Shown: in pieces, positions 17,837-27,440 of the stretch
Position numbering within the stretch: position 1 is the stretch's first letter
Layout: each line of letters starts with the position of its first letter
Position numbers and translations under genes: made by a program
The notes under the pieces: model-generated
Told to the model about the DNA's origin: nothing
What the model saw: only the letters and a program-made list of their open reading frames with translations
Database searches by the model: none
Source of the DNA: Dysgonomonas sp. PH5-45
Lineage (GTDB): Bacteria > Bacteroidota > Bacteroidia > Bacteroidales > Dysgonomonadaceae
DNA: 47,392 bases
Direction of reading: 5' to 3'
Assembly (NCBI RefSeq): GCF_029893235.1
Contig: NZ_JARXWE010000024.1
Span: 1 to 47,392 of the forward strand

Positions 17837-18532
17837 TCAGTAAGAAACTGCAATCAGAGAAATAGAAATAATTGTTAATACAATAGTTAATAGGGAATAT
17901 ATGATAATATATGCTCTTATCTTTGAATAGATTGGTTTTTTCAGGTCTGTTTTATCTATCTTTAGTATTTTTTGTCGCGACAGCAGATAAAGGTAATATA
18001 CGCCAAAGGCCAAAGCTATTCCTAATATAATGCCGCCTATTATATCGGTTATGAAATGTACGCCCAGATATATGCGCGAATAGCATGTTATCAGAGCCCA
18101 TGCGTATAAACTCACACTCAAAGCCTTATTCCTGAACAGCAGACTTAAAAAAGTGGCTACACCAAATCCGTTTGTGGCATGGGCAGAGATAAAACCATAA
18201 CGACCGCCTCTGTATCCGTCAACAATGGTAACAAAGCTTTTAAAATCGGGATGGTGTGTAGGGCGGAATCGTGAAAAAAAAGGTTTTATCACCCCCGATG
18301 ATATCTGGTCGCACAGAAGAATTAACAGAGTAATGAATATAATGGTAAAAACAGCTTCTTTCCACTTTACTTTATATATCAACGTGAAGAACAGTGTTAT
18401 GCTGAGGGGTATCCAAATAAGTTTACCACTATATAGGGTCATAAAGATATCCCAAAAGTCGTTATGAGCGCTATTGAGCCATAAAAACAGTTCTCGTTCC
18501 AGAGGGAGCAGGTCTTCTGTACTGATTTGCAT
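17837..18532 (-). CDS. PAP2-family membrane phosphatase
   Basis: An integral-membrane phosphatase of the PAP2/undecaprenyl-diphosphatase type, 231 residues with about six transmembrane segments. The three signature motifs are present: KPFFSRFRP near residue 83 (KxxxxxxRP), SAHATN near 116 (the PSGH motif, here SAHA) and SRIYLGVHFITDI near 152 (SRxxxxxHxxxD). Likely substrates are lipid pyrophosphates or phosphatidic acid, acting on the outer face of the inner membrane. It starts 12 bases after the batE stop and may be the last gene of the Bat operon transcript. Confidence 0.88.
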   Translation of the reverse strand: MQISTEDLLPLERELFLWLNSAHNDFWDIFMTLYSGKLIWIPLSITLFFTLIYKVKWKEAVFTIIFITLLILLCDQISSGVIKPFFSRFRPTHHPDFKSFVTIVDGYRGGRYGFISAHATNGFGVATFLSLLFRNKALSVSLYAWALITCYSRIYLGVHFITDIIGGIILGIALAFGVYYLYLLSRQKILKIDKTDLKKPIYSKIRAYIIIYSLLTIVLTIISISLIAVSY

Positions 18533-18544
18533 GCTCTCTGTTAT

Positions 18545-19306
18545 TTAAATTATTTCGAGCTTATCGGCTTCGACCCAACCTACATCTCCGCTTATAATTT
18601 CTATTTCCACCCAATTTCCGTCTTTTTTCAGTATCTCTACCTTAGAGCCGGCATGGAGCGTAAAGACCTCCTTGTCGCCCGCATTAGGTGCGCTGTATGC
18701 AGAAACAGCCCCAGCCATGATGATTGCCGTATTGCGGTTCTCTATATTATATTTGTGACGGAAAGCAAAAAGATTGCAGAAAACAAAAAGGACAATTATT
18801 ACTATACCCGTATAGAAGACGGTTTGCTTAACTATAACCCGCTTGTCGAACAAAAACAAAGACAAACAAAGCAAAAAGACTATAAACAACCCAATGGAGA
18901 TGTTAGACCATGTGTTGGAACTTGCAAGGTTGCGTATGCCGTTATACCAATCGGATAAGAAAAAGTCGCCTTTGTCGGCAAATTTATCTTCTATCTTGGT
19001 TCGGGCAAATTCTATATTGGCTCTTGTATCCCTGTCGCCGGGATTAAGCAACAAAGCTCTTTCGTAATAAAGCATGGCTTTGGCTATGTTGTTGCTACGG
19101 AAATACGCATTACCGAGGTTATAGTATAGCTGGGGCGACTCCAGCCCGTCTTTCTTTTGCTTTGCAGCCTCGGCTTCGAGCATGGATATGGCTTTACCAT
19201 ATTCTTTTGCAGCGTAAGCCTTATTTACCTGTTCGTTGAGAGACTGTGCCGAACATAAAGCATTACTCAGCAAAACAATTACCAGAAATAATATACTGCG
19301 TTTCAT
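18545..19306 (-). CDS. batE: aerotolerance protein BatE (TPR and SH3 domains)
   Basis: A 253-residue protein with a signal peptide (MKRSILFLVIVLLSNALCSA), TPR repeats around residues 25-110 (LYYNLGNAYFRSNNIAKAMLYYERAL), two transmembrane segments (about 135-155 and 165-185) and a C-terminal bacterial SH3 domain (VSAYSAPNAGDKEVFTLHAG). This is the BatE layout. It is the last bat gene of the operon, after batD. BatE is thought to act with BatA-D in an envelope complex linked to oxygen tolerance; the biochemical role is not established. Confidence 0.88.
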   Translation of the reverse strand: MKRSILFLVIVLLSNALCSAQSLNEQVNKAYAAKEYGKAISMLEAEAAKQKKDGLESPQLYYNLGNAYFRSNNIAKAMLYYERALLLNPGDRDTRANIEFARTKIEDKFADKGDFFLSDWYNGIRNLASSNTWSNISIGLFIVFLLCLSLFLFDKRVIVKQTVFYTGIVIIVLFVFCNLFAFRHKYNIENRNTAIIMAGAVSAYSAPNAGDKEVFTLHAGSKVEILKKDGNWVEIEIISGDVGWVEADKLEII

Positions 19307-19331
19307 TAATTGATTTCTTGAAGTTTATTGG

Positions 19332-21230
19332 TTAATGCTTGTTTAACTTTATTGTATTCTCCATTTTGGTGATAGTATCAATAGCTTCGTTGTAGAAATT
19401 ATCCATCACCTTATATTCCTGATTGGGAGCATACCGGGCATATTCGCAAGTATCGAGAATAGAAATGAATGATGCTATCAGGTCATTGCCGGCTCCATAT
19501 TTAGCCAATTCGACTTCGATATTCTCCCTATTGAGGTTCGATACGGGAATCACCAGTTTGTCACTCAAATACCCCCATACGGCACGTAAAATTTCTTCGT
19601 AGAATTTTTCTTTGTTGTTTGCCTTCAAAAAGGCATCGGCTTGTTGTAGCCTCCGTATGGCAACTTTATTTGCTTTTTTTGTTTTCATCCGCACTATGTC
19701 TGCATTTTCCCTTATCTGCTTACGATAATAGATAAAGAAAGAGGCAAACAGCAAGGTAGGGATTATATACCATAACCAATAGGCCAACGAACCGGCCATA
19801 AAATCGTTTGTACGGCTAAACCTATAAGTTCCGTCTTTTATATAACGGATATCTTTTGCCACCTTCACATCCGACTGGTTGTTGTAGCTTGTAGCAGCAC
19901 CGGCACCACCCGTAGGGTCTTTTGCCACATTGAGGGTGTAGGCAGGTATTTCTAACTGTTTGTATGTTCCGCTACCGGGGTCGAAATAAGAAAATTGTGT
20001 TGCCGGTATCTCGTATTTTCCTTCGTGACGGGGAATGAAAAAGTACTCGATTTTCTTGCTTCCTGCCAATCCGCTATTGGTGGGGTTCACATCGTTGGTC
20101 ACTTTGGGGTCGTAGGCCTCAAAATCGGAAGGGAGTTTTATATCTGGATTTTTTATCAGCTTCAGGTTACCCGCACCATTGATGTCGACAGTAAGAGTTA
20201 CGCCATCATTAGCCTTGAGGTTTGTTGCCGATATCTGAGATTTCACATTGAAATTCCCTACAGCGTTAGCAAAATTGGCTGGCTTACCGTCGGGCAATGA
20301 TTTCACATCGAGGATTACAGGATTTATTACAATATTTTTTTGCACAGATGTCATTAGGTTTTGCGGACCTAAAAATGTACGAACCTGCCTACCGGAACGT
20401 ACTCTCAGTATAAAGCTCGCCTTACCTGCCGGAATAGTTATTTTACCTGATCGTTGGGGAAACAATAGATATTTCACCAGATCGGCAGAAAAATAGTTTT
20501 TCCCATTTATTCGTTCGATACGAGTTTGCAAAGCAGAGGGCATAGGAATATCTTCTCTGATAAACCCTTCAAATTCAGGAAATTCTATATCAACAAAACG
20601 TTCAATGTCTAACGATGAATACAGCTTGAAAGTTATAATAAAGGCCTCTTGTTCATATATCTTCACCTTCGATGGGATTGCTCTTACAAATATATCATTA
20701 TCTTTAACGGCATCAGGTTGAGTTACCGGCTCACTGTAATACTCTTGAGAAGAAGATGCTTTTTTATCGGGAGGAAGAACCTTTACACGAGCGGTATTCG
20801 ATTTATAGGCCTTTCCACCAGCCACAATCGTTGCTGCCGGAATTGTGAATGTTCCTTCTTTTTCGGCAATGAGAGTATAAGTGTATGTTTCGGTATATAT
20901 TTGTTGCACGGTGCGCCCATTAAGACTCGACGAAGCCGACGAACGGGAAATACCCGGACCGTAAATCACATTAAAACCACTAATCTTATCCGAAACATTT
21001 ATGCTTTGCCCTTGCGCATTGTTCAGTATATACGATATCTTAAACGGCTTGCCTTTCGATACATTCGCAGGAGCCGATAATTTGAGGGTTATATCGCCAG
21101 CGGCCAATATGCTACCTGTATAGGAAAACAGCATCAGTAATAAGAACAAGGAACGCAGCATTGTTTTTTGCATCTTTTCGTGTTGTTTCATACCATTTTT
21201 TCTGACAGATTGTTTCTTTACAAATTTCAT
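19332..21230 (-). CDS. batD: aerotolerance protein BatD
   Basis: A 632-residue secreted and membrane-anchored protein. From the ATG at 21230 an N-terminal signal-anchor (LRSLFLLLMLFSYTGS) is followed by several Ig-like beta domains of the BatD (oxygen tolerance) family, a transmembrane segment near 495-515 (YWLWYIIPTLLFASFFIYY) and a cytoplasmic tail. A longer frame opens with TTG at 21242 and would overlap batC; the ATG lies five bases after the batC stop and is preferred. It sits between batC and batE in the operon and probably works with BatA/BatB, the von Willebrand proteins. Confidence 0.88.
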   Translation of the reverse strand: MKFVKKQSVRKNGMKQHEKMQKTMLRSLFLLLMLFSYTGSILAAGDITLKLSAPANVSKGKPFKISYILNNAQGQSINVSDKISGFNVIYGPGISRSSASSSLNGRTVQQIYTETYTYTLIAEKEGTFTIPAATIVAGGKAYKSNTARVKVLPPDKKASSSQEYYSEPVTQPDAVKDNDIFVRAIPSKVKIYEQEAFIITFKLYSSLDIERFVDIEFPEFEGFIREDIPMPSALQTRIERINGKNYFSADLVKYLLFPQRSGKITIPAGKASFILRVRSGRQVRTFLGPQNLMTSVQKNIVINPVILDVKSLPDGKPANFANAVGNFNVKSQISATNLKANDGVTLTVDINGAGNLKLIKNPDIKLPSDFEAYDPKVTNDVNPTNSGLAGSKKIEYFFIPRHEGKYEIPATQFSYFDPGSGTYKQLEIPAYTLNVAKDPTGGAGAATSYNNQSDVKVAKDIRYIKDGTYRFSRTNDFMAGSLAYWLWYIIPTLLFASFFIYYRKQIRENADIVRMKTKKANKVAIRRLQQADAFLKANNKEKFYEEILRAVWGYLSDKLVIPVSNLNRENIEVELAKYGAGNDLIASFISILDTCEYARYAPNQEYKVMDNFYNEAIDTITKMENTIKLNKH

Positions 21231-21235
21231 TATCG

Positions 21236-21985
21236 TTACCAATCTTTATTTTGCCGGCGGTTATCGGCATTCTTCTTTTTCAATTCTTTAGCTTTAGCGT
21301 CGCGGACTCTTGCTTGAGTTTCTTTTTCCTGTTGCTCGAGCGATTCGAGAATCTGGTTCATATTGTCGGACGACATCTGACCCTCTTTCGGCGGATCGTT
21401 CTTATTGTCTTTGTTTTGATTTTCGTCCTGATTTTTATTATCGTTGTTCTGATCTTTGTTTTGGTCCTTATTGTCCTTGTTTTGGTCTTTATCTTTGTTG
21501 TCGTTGCCTTGACCGCCACCATCGCCGTCTTTTTTCTGGTCTTGAAGCATCTTCTGCACAACGGCCAGATTGTAACGGGCATCGTTGTCTTTCGGATTAT
21601 TCCTTAATGCTTCCTTATAGGCAGTCATTGCTTTTTGCAAGTCTCTCTTTTTCAGAAAAGAATTACCGATGTTATGGCAAGCATCGCCCATTTTCACGGG
21701 GTTTTTGTTCTCCATATTCAGATAGCGCTGATATTCTTTAATGGCCTCGTCGTATTTATTTTGCTTATAATAGGTATTTGCTAAATTAAACACAGCCTCG
21801 CTTGCTTTGGGATTAGAAACAAGGGCGGCTTTATATTTACTTTCGGCCGCATGATATAGCTGATCTTTATATGCTTGGTTTCCTATACGGATAGAGTCTC
21901 TCGATGCTTTTTGAGCATAAGAACTTAATGTGCAAATAAGGAATATTGCTATCAGTATATTTAGTTTTTTCATTATTGCCATCAT
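21236..21985 (-). CDS. batC: aerotolerance protein BatC (TPR protein)
   Basis: A 249-residue exported protein with signal peptide MKKLNILIAIFLICTLSS (from the fifth codon), TPR units between about residues 30 and 125 (VFNLANTYYKQNKYDEAIKEYQRYL), then a highly charged Asp/Lys/Asn/Gln tail of some 50 residues in which DKDQNKDNKDQNK-type units recur, and a Lys/Arg-rich C-terminus. ATG codons at 21985 and 21973 are both possible; the first overlaps the batB stop by one base (TAATG), which fits translational coupling. The tail makes antisense frames look coding. Part of the batABCDE operon. Confidence 0.88.
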   Translation of the reverse strand: MMAIMKKLNILIAIFLICTLSSYAQKASRDSIRIGNQAYKDQLYHAAESKYKAALVSNPKASEAVFNLANTYYKQNKYDEAIKEYQRYLNMENKNPVKMGDACHNIGNSFLKKRDLQKAMTAYKEALRNNPKDNDARYNLAVVQKMLQDQKKDGDGGGQGNDNKDKDQNKDNKDQNKDQNNDNKNQDENQNKDNKNDPPKEGQMSSDNMNQILESLEQQEKETQARVRDAKAKELKKKNADNRRQNKDW

Positions 21986-23007
21986 TATTTAAATAGTCTG
22001 ACGTTTTTGAAAATACGGTTTTTCTTATCAAAGATACATACTTCAACAATCAGCAGGACAAGCATAGCCCAAGCAAATATGTAAAATTTTTCGTCATATT
22101 CGGAGTAAGTTGTACCATCAATTTTTTTCTTTTGCAATTTTTCGAGTTCGGCCTGCAAATCTTTAAAAGCCTTGTTTGTATTATCGGCATGGGTATAGAG
22201 GCCTTTTCCGGCTTGAGCTATTTCGTTGCACATCTGCTCATTGAGGCGCGAAAGCACATAATTGCCGTCATTGTCCCTTTTATTTTCGTCACTGTTTTCA
22301 GAGATAGGAACAGGAGCCCCTTGTGCAGAACCGATACCAACCACGTTTACCTGCACTCCCTTGTCTACGGCCTGAGCTGCCATTTCGGGGGCATTTCCCT
22401 CGTGGCTTTCGCCATCGGTTATGAGAACGATAGCTTTATCAATATCTTCATCGCCCGAAAAACATTTTATAGACAAATCTATCGCGCTGGCGATAGCTGT
22501 TCCCTGCACAGGTACTAACGATGGATTTATATTGTCGAGAAATATTTTCGCCGACTGCGTGTCGGTTGTCATGGGCATTTGCACATAGGCATCCCCGGCA
22601 AAAACAACAAGGGCTACCTTGTCGTCCTTGCGTTCGTTGATGATACGTGTCATTATCTGCTTGGCCTTGGCCAAACGGCTTGGATTGATGTCGCGTGCAA
22701 GCATTGAGTTCGATACATCGATGGCTATAACCATTTCGATGCCTTTCTTTTCTACTTTTTCGACCTTCGACCCAAACTGAGGGCGTGCCAAAACAACTAT
22801 TCCCAAAGCAATGACGGCAAACGTTATCCAGAATTTAAGGTACGAACGTTTCAGCGACAGTTCGGGCATCAGTTGCTTCATTGTTTGCAGGTCGCCCAAT
22901 TTTTGTACGTCTTTCCTTTTCTTCTGGTTTATGTATATAAATCCTCCTACCAATACGGGAAGTATCAGCAAAAGAAATAAATAGTATGGATTAGCGAATT
23001 GAAACAT
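21985..23007 (-). CDS. batB: aerotolerance protein BatB (VWA domain)
   Basis: A 340-residue inner-membrane protein with two N-terminal hydrophobic segments (PYYLFLLLILPVLVGGF and FWITFAVIALGIVVLARP), then a von Willebrand factor A domain from about residue 90 whose metal site is DVSNSM and whose later strand reads AIVLITDGESHEG near 195, and a C-terminal transmembrane helix. Together with BatA it presumably forms the metal-binding core of the Bat complex. It starts 22 bases after batA and overlaps batC by one base. Confidence 0.93.
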   Translation of the reverse strand: MFQFANPYYLFLLLILPVLVGGFIYINQKKRKDVQKLGDLQTMKQLMPELSLKRSYLKFWITFAVIALGIVVLARPQFGSKVEKVEKKGIEMVIAIDVSNSMLARDINPSRLAKAKQIMTRIINERKDDKVALVVFAGDAYVQMPMTTDTQSAKIFLDNINPSLVPVQGTAIASAIDLSIKCFSGDEDIDKAIVLITDGESHEGNAPEMAAQAVDKGVQVNVVGIGSAQGAPVPISENSDENKRDNDGNYVLSRLNEQMCNEIAQAGKGLYTHADNTNKAFKDLQAELEKLQKKKIDGTTYSEYDEKFYIFAWAMLVLLIVEVCIFDKKNRIFKNVRLFK

Positions 23008-23029
23008 TTTTCTTCTTTAAATCTGTTTT

Positions 23030-24010
23030 TTATGGTATGTTCCGGAATGTTGTGCGCCGTAAAACCAACTCGCAAACAATAAGACCTAAAGCCAGAATTG
23101 CGAAAGGCATAAACAGTTCCTTACGGCGTGTAACCTGATTGACACTGATAAGATATTTTTCCATCTCATCAATTTTGTTGTATATATTTTTCAGACTGTT
23201 GTTGTCGGTCGCCCTAAAATATTCGCCGCCTGTTATGGAGGCTATTTCGGTAAGTGTTCGTTCGTCTATATCAACAGGTTCCATCTGCGTAAATTCCGAT
23301 CCTACGGCGACAGGCATTGGTGCCATTCCGCGTGTTCCCACACCAATCGTATAGACACGTATATCGTAACCTTTAGCCAACTCGGCAGCGGTGAGGGGAG
23401 CAATCTGCCCACGGTTGTTAGAGCCATCGGTAAGCAATATTATGACTTTCGATTTCGATTTACTGTCTTTCAGCCTGTTTACTGAGTTTGCCAATCCTAA
23501 GCCGATAGCTGTTCCGTTTTCAATCATTCCGTATCTCACATCCCGTAACAGATTCAGCAAAACGCGGCGGTCGGTCGTTAAGGGACATTGAGTAAAACTT
23601 TCACCTCCAAAAACCACTAATCCTATTTTATCGTTCTCGCGGGCAGCTATAAATTCGGCAGCCACACTTTTGGCTGCTTCGAGGCGGTCGGGTTTGAAGT
23701 CGCGTGCAAGCATCGTTCCCGAAACGTCGAGTGCGATAACGATATCAATACCTTGCGATTTCGATTTTTCGTACGATGTTACCGACTGCGGACGTGCAAT
23801 CACCAATATAACGAGAGCTATGGCAAGCGTTCGCAAGATGAATGGCAAATGCCTGAGGCTTACCCTCCACGAAGACGGCAACCGTGTAAACGCGCTGGTA
23901 GACGACAACTTAAAATTAGCTTGCGTATGCCTGAGTTTTACCACATACCACACAACAAGCGGTACGAGCAGTAAAAGTAAAAATAAACATTTGGGGTTTG
24001 CAAATTCCAT
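23030..24010 (-). CDS. batA: aerotolerance protein BatA (VWA domain)
   Basis: A 326-residue protein built like BatB: two N-terminal transmembrane segments, a VWA domain from about residue 85, and a C-terminal transmembrane helix. The metal-ion site reads DVSGTM, with threonine where serine is usual, and the strand KVIILLTDGSNNRG lies near 190. It follows an extra membrane protein gene by 13 bases and precedes batB. As with the others, the role in aerotolerance or envelope integrity is known only genetically from related bacteria. Confidence 0.92.
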   Translation of the reverse strand: MEFANPKCLFLLLLLVPLVVWYVVKLRHTQANFKLSSTSAFTRLPSSWRVSLRHLPFILRTLAIALVILVIARPQSVTSYEKSKSQGIDIVIALDVSGTMLARDFKPDRLEAAKSVAAEFIAARENDKIGLVVFGGESFTQCPLTTDRRVLLNLLRDVRYGMIENGTAIGLGLANSVNRLKDSKSKSKVIILLTDGSNNRGQIAPLTAAELAKGYDIRVYTIGVGTRGMAPMPVAVGSEFTQMEPVDIDERTLTEIASITGGEYFRATDNNSLKNIYNKIDEMEKYLISVNQVTRRKELFMPFAILALGLIVCELVLRRTTFRNIP

Positions 24011-24023
24011 TCCAAGCTATGTT

Positions 24024-25124
24024 TTATTGTTTAACCTGATTGTTTTCGTCACCTTCTGTTCTCTGTTCTTGAGGTGGTATCTGTTGTACAATGGCTACAT
24101 TCGTATTCACTGCTTCGGTTGCAGGCACTTCCTCTTCTTTTTTTGTTTGATTCACGAAGAAGTAGGCGTTCATCAGGCTTAAATCGTTTTCATTGGGTAA
24201 AGGTTTATATTTAGCAAACTTAACAAGGTCGGCCAATTTCAATATCTGTTTAAGATTGTGATATACCGAATCGTCGTCCGAAATATTATTGATCGCCTCC
24301 AGCGTTTCGTCCGACGTTTGCTCTAAAGCTTTGATATAGTAACGTTTTTCTATATAGTTACGCAAAGTATCGGTAAGTTCTGTATAGAATTGCTTTTCGA
24401 GTCCCTGTTGGCATAATTTATTGGCTTTAATTTTGTCTAAAGCCTTTAGAGCAACTACATGTGGCGGCAAAACAACTTTTGGACGGAAATAATATCCCTT
24501 GTTTTTCTTACGCAAATACAAGAACAACAAAATGCCGCACAGCACAAGAAGCAGAAAAATACCTATACAGATAAATATAATCCACAAATAGTCTTGCCAT
24601 ACAAAGGGCGGCTTTTGCACGTCTTTTATATCGGCAAGCTGAAGGGCTTCAAAGTCGATAGAATCGGTTTGTTGCTCCTTCATCATATTAAGGTATGTCA
24701 TCGTACTATCCGACAGTTCGGGCGAAGATACTTTCAGCCCTAAATTGCGTGAACGGATGGTGTCCGTTCCGTCAATTATATACATATAAGGAATGTTGTA
24801 TAGTGCCGAATCGAACGAAGTGACAATATATCGTTGCCTTATCGACATTACATCGTGGTTGATTGTGGTATCGGGGTCGAGCTTAGCTAAAACCTCAATG
24901 CCTGTTATCAATGTGTCGGTATAATTATATTCGGGAGTAGCGATGGTCCGTCCTTTGGGTGCTTTAATTTCGAGCGTGATGACGGCCTGTTCGCCTATCA
25001 ATATCTGTGCCGGATCGATAGTTGCACTTACCGATGCCTTTTGTGCCTGTATCGGCAGGGCACACAGCGATAGGATGCCAATTAAAAATAATACGATTTT
25101 CCTTTTTCTAAACATAATAATCAT
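24024..25124 (-). CDS. Bat-operon membrane protein, function unknown
   Basis: A 366-residue protein lying between the DUF58 and batA genes. The N-terminus is a signal peptide (MFRKRKIVLFLIGILSLCAL, from the fourth codon), a periplasmic beta-rich part with a BatD-like look (ASVSATIDPAQILIGEQAVI) runs to about 150, one transmembrane helix spans about 178-205 (LWIIFICIGIFLLLVLCGIL) and a cytoplasmic helical part follows, with VVALKALDKIKANKLCQQGL and LRNYIEKRYYI. The last 45 residues are Gln/Glu/Thr-rich. It is probably a partner of the MoxR/DUF58/VWA proteins. The ATG at 25122-25124 or the next at 25113-25115 could be used. Confidence 0.82.
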   Translation of the reverse strand: MIIMFRKRKIVLFLIGILSLCALPIQAQKASVSATIDPAQILIGEQAVITLEIKAPKGRTIATPEYNYTDTLITGIEVLAKLDPDTTINHDVMSIRQRYIVTSFDSALYNIPYMYIIDGTDTIRSRNLGLKVSSPELSDSTMTYLNMMKEQQTDSIDFEALQLADIKDVQKPPFVWQDYLWIIFICIGIFLLLVLCGILLFLYLRKKNKGYYFRPKVVLPPHVVALKALDKIKANKLCQQGLEKQFYTELTDTLRNYIEKRYYIKALEQTSDETLEAINNISDDDSVYHNLKQILKLADLVKFAKYKPLPNENDLSLMNAYFFVNQTKKEEEVPATEAVNTNVAIVQQIPPQEQRTEGDENNQVKQ

Positions 25125-25170
25125 CTATCCTTATTTTAGGAACTGGATTAAATCATTTTTTGCAAAGAGT

Positions 25171-26040
25171 TTAACTCCTTTTCTTAAAAAGCAACATCAA
25201 AGACTTCACATAATCGTCGTTTGTGTTCATCATTACATTATCGACCTTACTCTTAGTAAATGCCTGCTGTGTATAGAAAAGCTCTTTCTCGAAGTGACGC
25301 TCGTAAGCACTTCGTGTTTTTTTCGAGGAAGTATCTATCCATACTTCTTTGTTGGTTTCCGCATCCAGAAGTTTCATCAAACCGATGGCCGGAAGGCGGG
25401 TTTCGAGCTTGTCGTAAACCTGCAAGGCCACAATATCGTGTTTGCGATTGGCTATGGTCATGGCTTCTTCAAATTTGGGCGAATCAAGAAAATCTGATAT
25501 AATGAACGTAGTGCAGCGTTTCTTGATGGCATTGGTCAGATATTTGAGAGCCATACCGATATCGGTGCGGTTGTTTTCGGGCTTGAATGATAAGAGTTCC
25601 CTGATTATATATAATATATGCTTTTTTCCTTTTTTAGGGGGAATAAACTTTTCTATCTTGTCCGAGAAGAAGATAACCCCTATTTTGTCGTTATTCTGTA
25701 TGGCCGAAAAAGCTAATGTGGCGGCAATTTCGGCAACCATATTCCGCTTAAATGCGCTGGTGCTGCCAAAATCTAAACTACCCGATACGTCAATCATCAG
25801 AACAACGGTGAGTTCGCGTTCTTCTTCAAAAACTTTCACATAAGGTTTGTTGTAACGTGCCGTAACGTTCCAGTCTATATCCCGGATATCGTCGCCGTAC
25901 TGGTATTCACGAACTTCCGAAAAAGCCATACCACGCCCCTTAAATGCAGAATGGTACTGCCCGGCAAAGATATTTTGCGACAGCCCTTTTGTTTTTATTT
26001 CTATTTGACGTACTTTCTTTAATAATTCGGTTGTATCCAT
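25171..26040 (-). CDS. DUF58 domain protein
   Basis: A 289-residue protein of the DUF58 family. It shows the hallmark REYQYGDDIRDIDWNVTARY near 43, where RxYxxGDxxRxIDW is typical, followed by a VWA-like fold with MIDVSGSLDFGS near 81. Such proteins nearly always accompany a MoxR ATPase; the pair is thought to act in folding or metal-site maturation of VWA proteins. Here it lies between moxR and the extra Bat-operon gene, separated by 46 and 64 bases. Predicted cytoplasmic, no signal peptide. Confidence 0.92.
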   Translation of the reverse strand: MDTTELLKKVRQIEIKTKGLSQNIFAGQYHSAFKGRGMAFSEVREYQYGDDIRDIDWNVTARYNKPYVKVFEEERELTVVLMIDVSGSLDFGSTSAFKRNMVAEIAATLAFSAIQNNDKIGVIFFSDKIEKFIPPKKGKKHILYIIRELLSFKPENNRTDIGMALKYLTNAIKKRCTTFIISDFLDSPKFEEAMTIANRKHDIVALQVYDKLETRLPAIGLMKLLDAETNKEVWIDTSSKKTRSAYERHFEKELFYTQQAFTKSKVDNVMMNTNDDYVKSLMLLFKKRS

Positions 26041-26104
26041 ACTTAACTTTTTCCGAAGGCACGGATTTGTTGTCCTGATTGTGATAAAATAAACGTTACC
26101 TTAA

Positions 26105-27097
26105 TTAAGGCACTTCTACTTTGTTCAATATTTCGCTGATGATTTCGTCCGATGTCGTGTTGTTGGCTTCAGCCTCGTAAGTCAATCCTATACGGTGGCG
26201 AAGCACATCGTGACAAACAGCCCGGATATCTTCAGGAATAACATACCCTCTGCGTTTGATGAAAGCATATGCCCGCGCAGCCAAAGCCATGCTGATAGAT
26301 GCACGCGGAGAGACTCCGAAGCCAATCATGTTCCGTAGTTCGGGTAAGCCATTGTCGGCAGGGAAACGTGTTGCAAAAACAATATCGACAATATATTTTT
26401 CTATTTTTTCGTCAAGATACACATCACGAACCACTTTACGGGCTTCGAGAATCTCATCGGCCTTGAGAACAGGCGTGATTTCTTCGCGGTCGCCCATTAT
26501 GTTTTGGCGTAAAATAAGTTGCTCTTCTTCCTTTTTAGGGTAGTTTATAACCACCTTCAGCATAAAGCGGTCTACCTGTGCTTCGGGCAAGGGATATGTC
26601 CCTTCTTGTTCAATAGGGTTTTGTGTAGCCATAACTAAAAACGGCTTAGGCAGTGCATATGTTTTTTCGCCAATGGTAACTTGTCGTTCCTGCATAGCTT
26701 CGAGCAAAGCACTTTGTACTTTGGCGGGAGCCCTGTTTATTTCGTCAGCAAGAACAAAGTTCGAGAAAACAGGCCCATGCTTAACGATAAATTCTTCATT
26801 TTTCTGGCTGTAAATCATCGTCCCGATAACATCGGCAGGGAGCAAGTCGGGCGTAAACTGTATGCGGTTATATTTTGCATCAATGAGCGATGCCAGTGTT
26901 TTTATGGCTAAGGTTTTTGCCAGCCCGGGAACACCTTCCAAAAGTATATGTCCATCGGACAAAAGACCTATCAATAATGATTCGACCAGATGTTTCTGCC
27001 CAACGATGACCTTGTCCATACCCATCGTAATCATATTCACAAAAGCACTTTTGTTCTCAATACGTTCGTTCAATTCTCTTAAATCAACTTGACTCAT
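26105..27097 (-). CDS. MoxR-family AAA+ ATPase
   Basis: A 330-residue cytoplasmic AAA+ ATPase. Walker A reads EGVPGLAKT near 54, Walker [11 protein letters not shown] near 118, and the sensor region includes [21 protein letters not shown] near 152. MoxR proteins act as chaperones for VWA-domain partners such as the DUF58 and Bat proteins encoded just downstream. It is the first gene of the Bat operon and has its own promoter -7 element at 27159-27166, divergent from pgk. Confidence 0.95.
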   Translation of the reverse strand: MSQVDLRELNERIENKSAFVNMITMGMDKVIVGQKHLVESLLIGLLSDGHILLEGVPGLAKTLAIKTLASLIDAKYNRIQFTPDLLPADVIGTMIYSQKNEEFIVKHGPVFSNFVLADEINRAPAKVQSALLEAMQERQVTIGEKTYALPKPFLVMATQNPIEQEGTYPLPEAQVDRFMLKVVINYPKKEEEQLILRQNIMGDREEITPVLKADEILEARKVVRDVYLDEKIEKYIVDIVFATRFPADNGLPELRNMIGFGVSPRASISMALAARAYAFIKRRGYVIPEDIRAVCHDVLRHRIGLTYEAEANNTTSDEIISEILNKVEVP

Positions 27098-27158
27098 AAA
27101 GATAAGTTTAATTTTATATTGTTGCTGTTTTTATTGTTTTTGTGTTTTTAAAGCAGAA

Positions 27159-27166
27159 CAAAAATA
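27159..27166 (-). promoter_or_regulatory. -7 element of the Bat operon promoter (TATTTTTG)
   Basis: TATTTTTG on the minus strand, 61 bases upstream of the moxR ATG. Confidence 0.55.
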
Positions 27167-27366
27167 CGAATTGTTAAACCCTATTGCACCATTTGGTGGT
27201 TAAAAATCTTTAAGCCATACAAAAAGCCATTGATATAAGCTTTATGGCAAATATATGATGTGTTTTTCTGTACTTTTCTGATAATTGAACAATACTCACT
27301 TTTACCACCGTTTTTTTCATTCGCATAATTTTGATTTATAAACTGATGCCGCACAGCTTAATTTTG

Positions 27367-27374
27367 TATATTTG
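27367..27374 (+). promoter_or_regulatory. -7 element of pgk promoter (TATATTTG)
   Basis: TATATTTG on the plus strand, 66 bases upstream of the pgk ATG. Confidence 0.6.
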
Positions 27375-27440
27375 CCTCAATTTGGAAACAGAGATGAAAA
27401 TATAATATATTGTAAAAAATAATTTATTTCTTAAAACATC

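Larger units (their letters stand above)
27098..27440. other. divergent intergenic region moxR/pgk
   Basis: About 340 AT-rich bases carrying the moxR promoter (27159-27166) and the pgk promoter (27367-27374). A CACCATTTGGTG near-palindrome sits at 27187-27198, upstream of the moxR -7 box. No gene or further structured element was seen. Confidence 0.55.

Noticed and set aside
21251-21607. Val/Leu-rich plus-strand frame opposite batC
   Set aside because: It mirrors the Asp/Lys/Asn repeat tail of BatC and has no promoter.
27187-27198. CACCATTTGGTG near-palindrome upstream of moxR
   Set aside because: Only five-base arms; too short to call an operator without comparisons.
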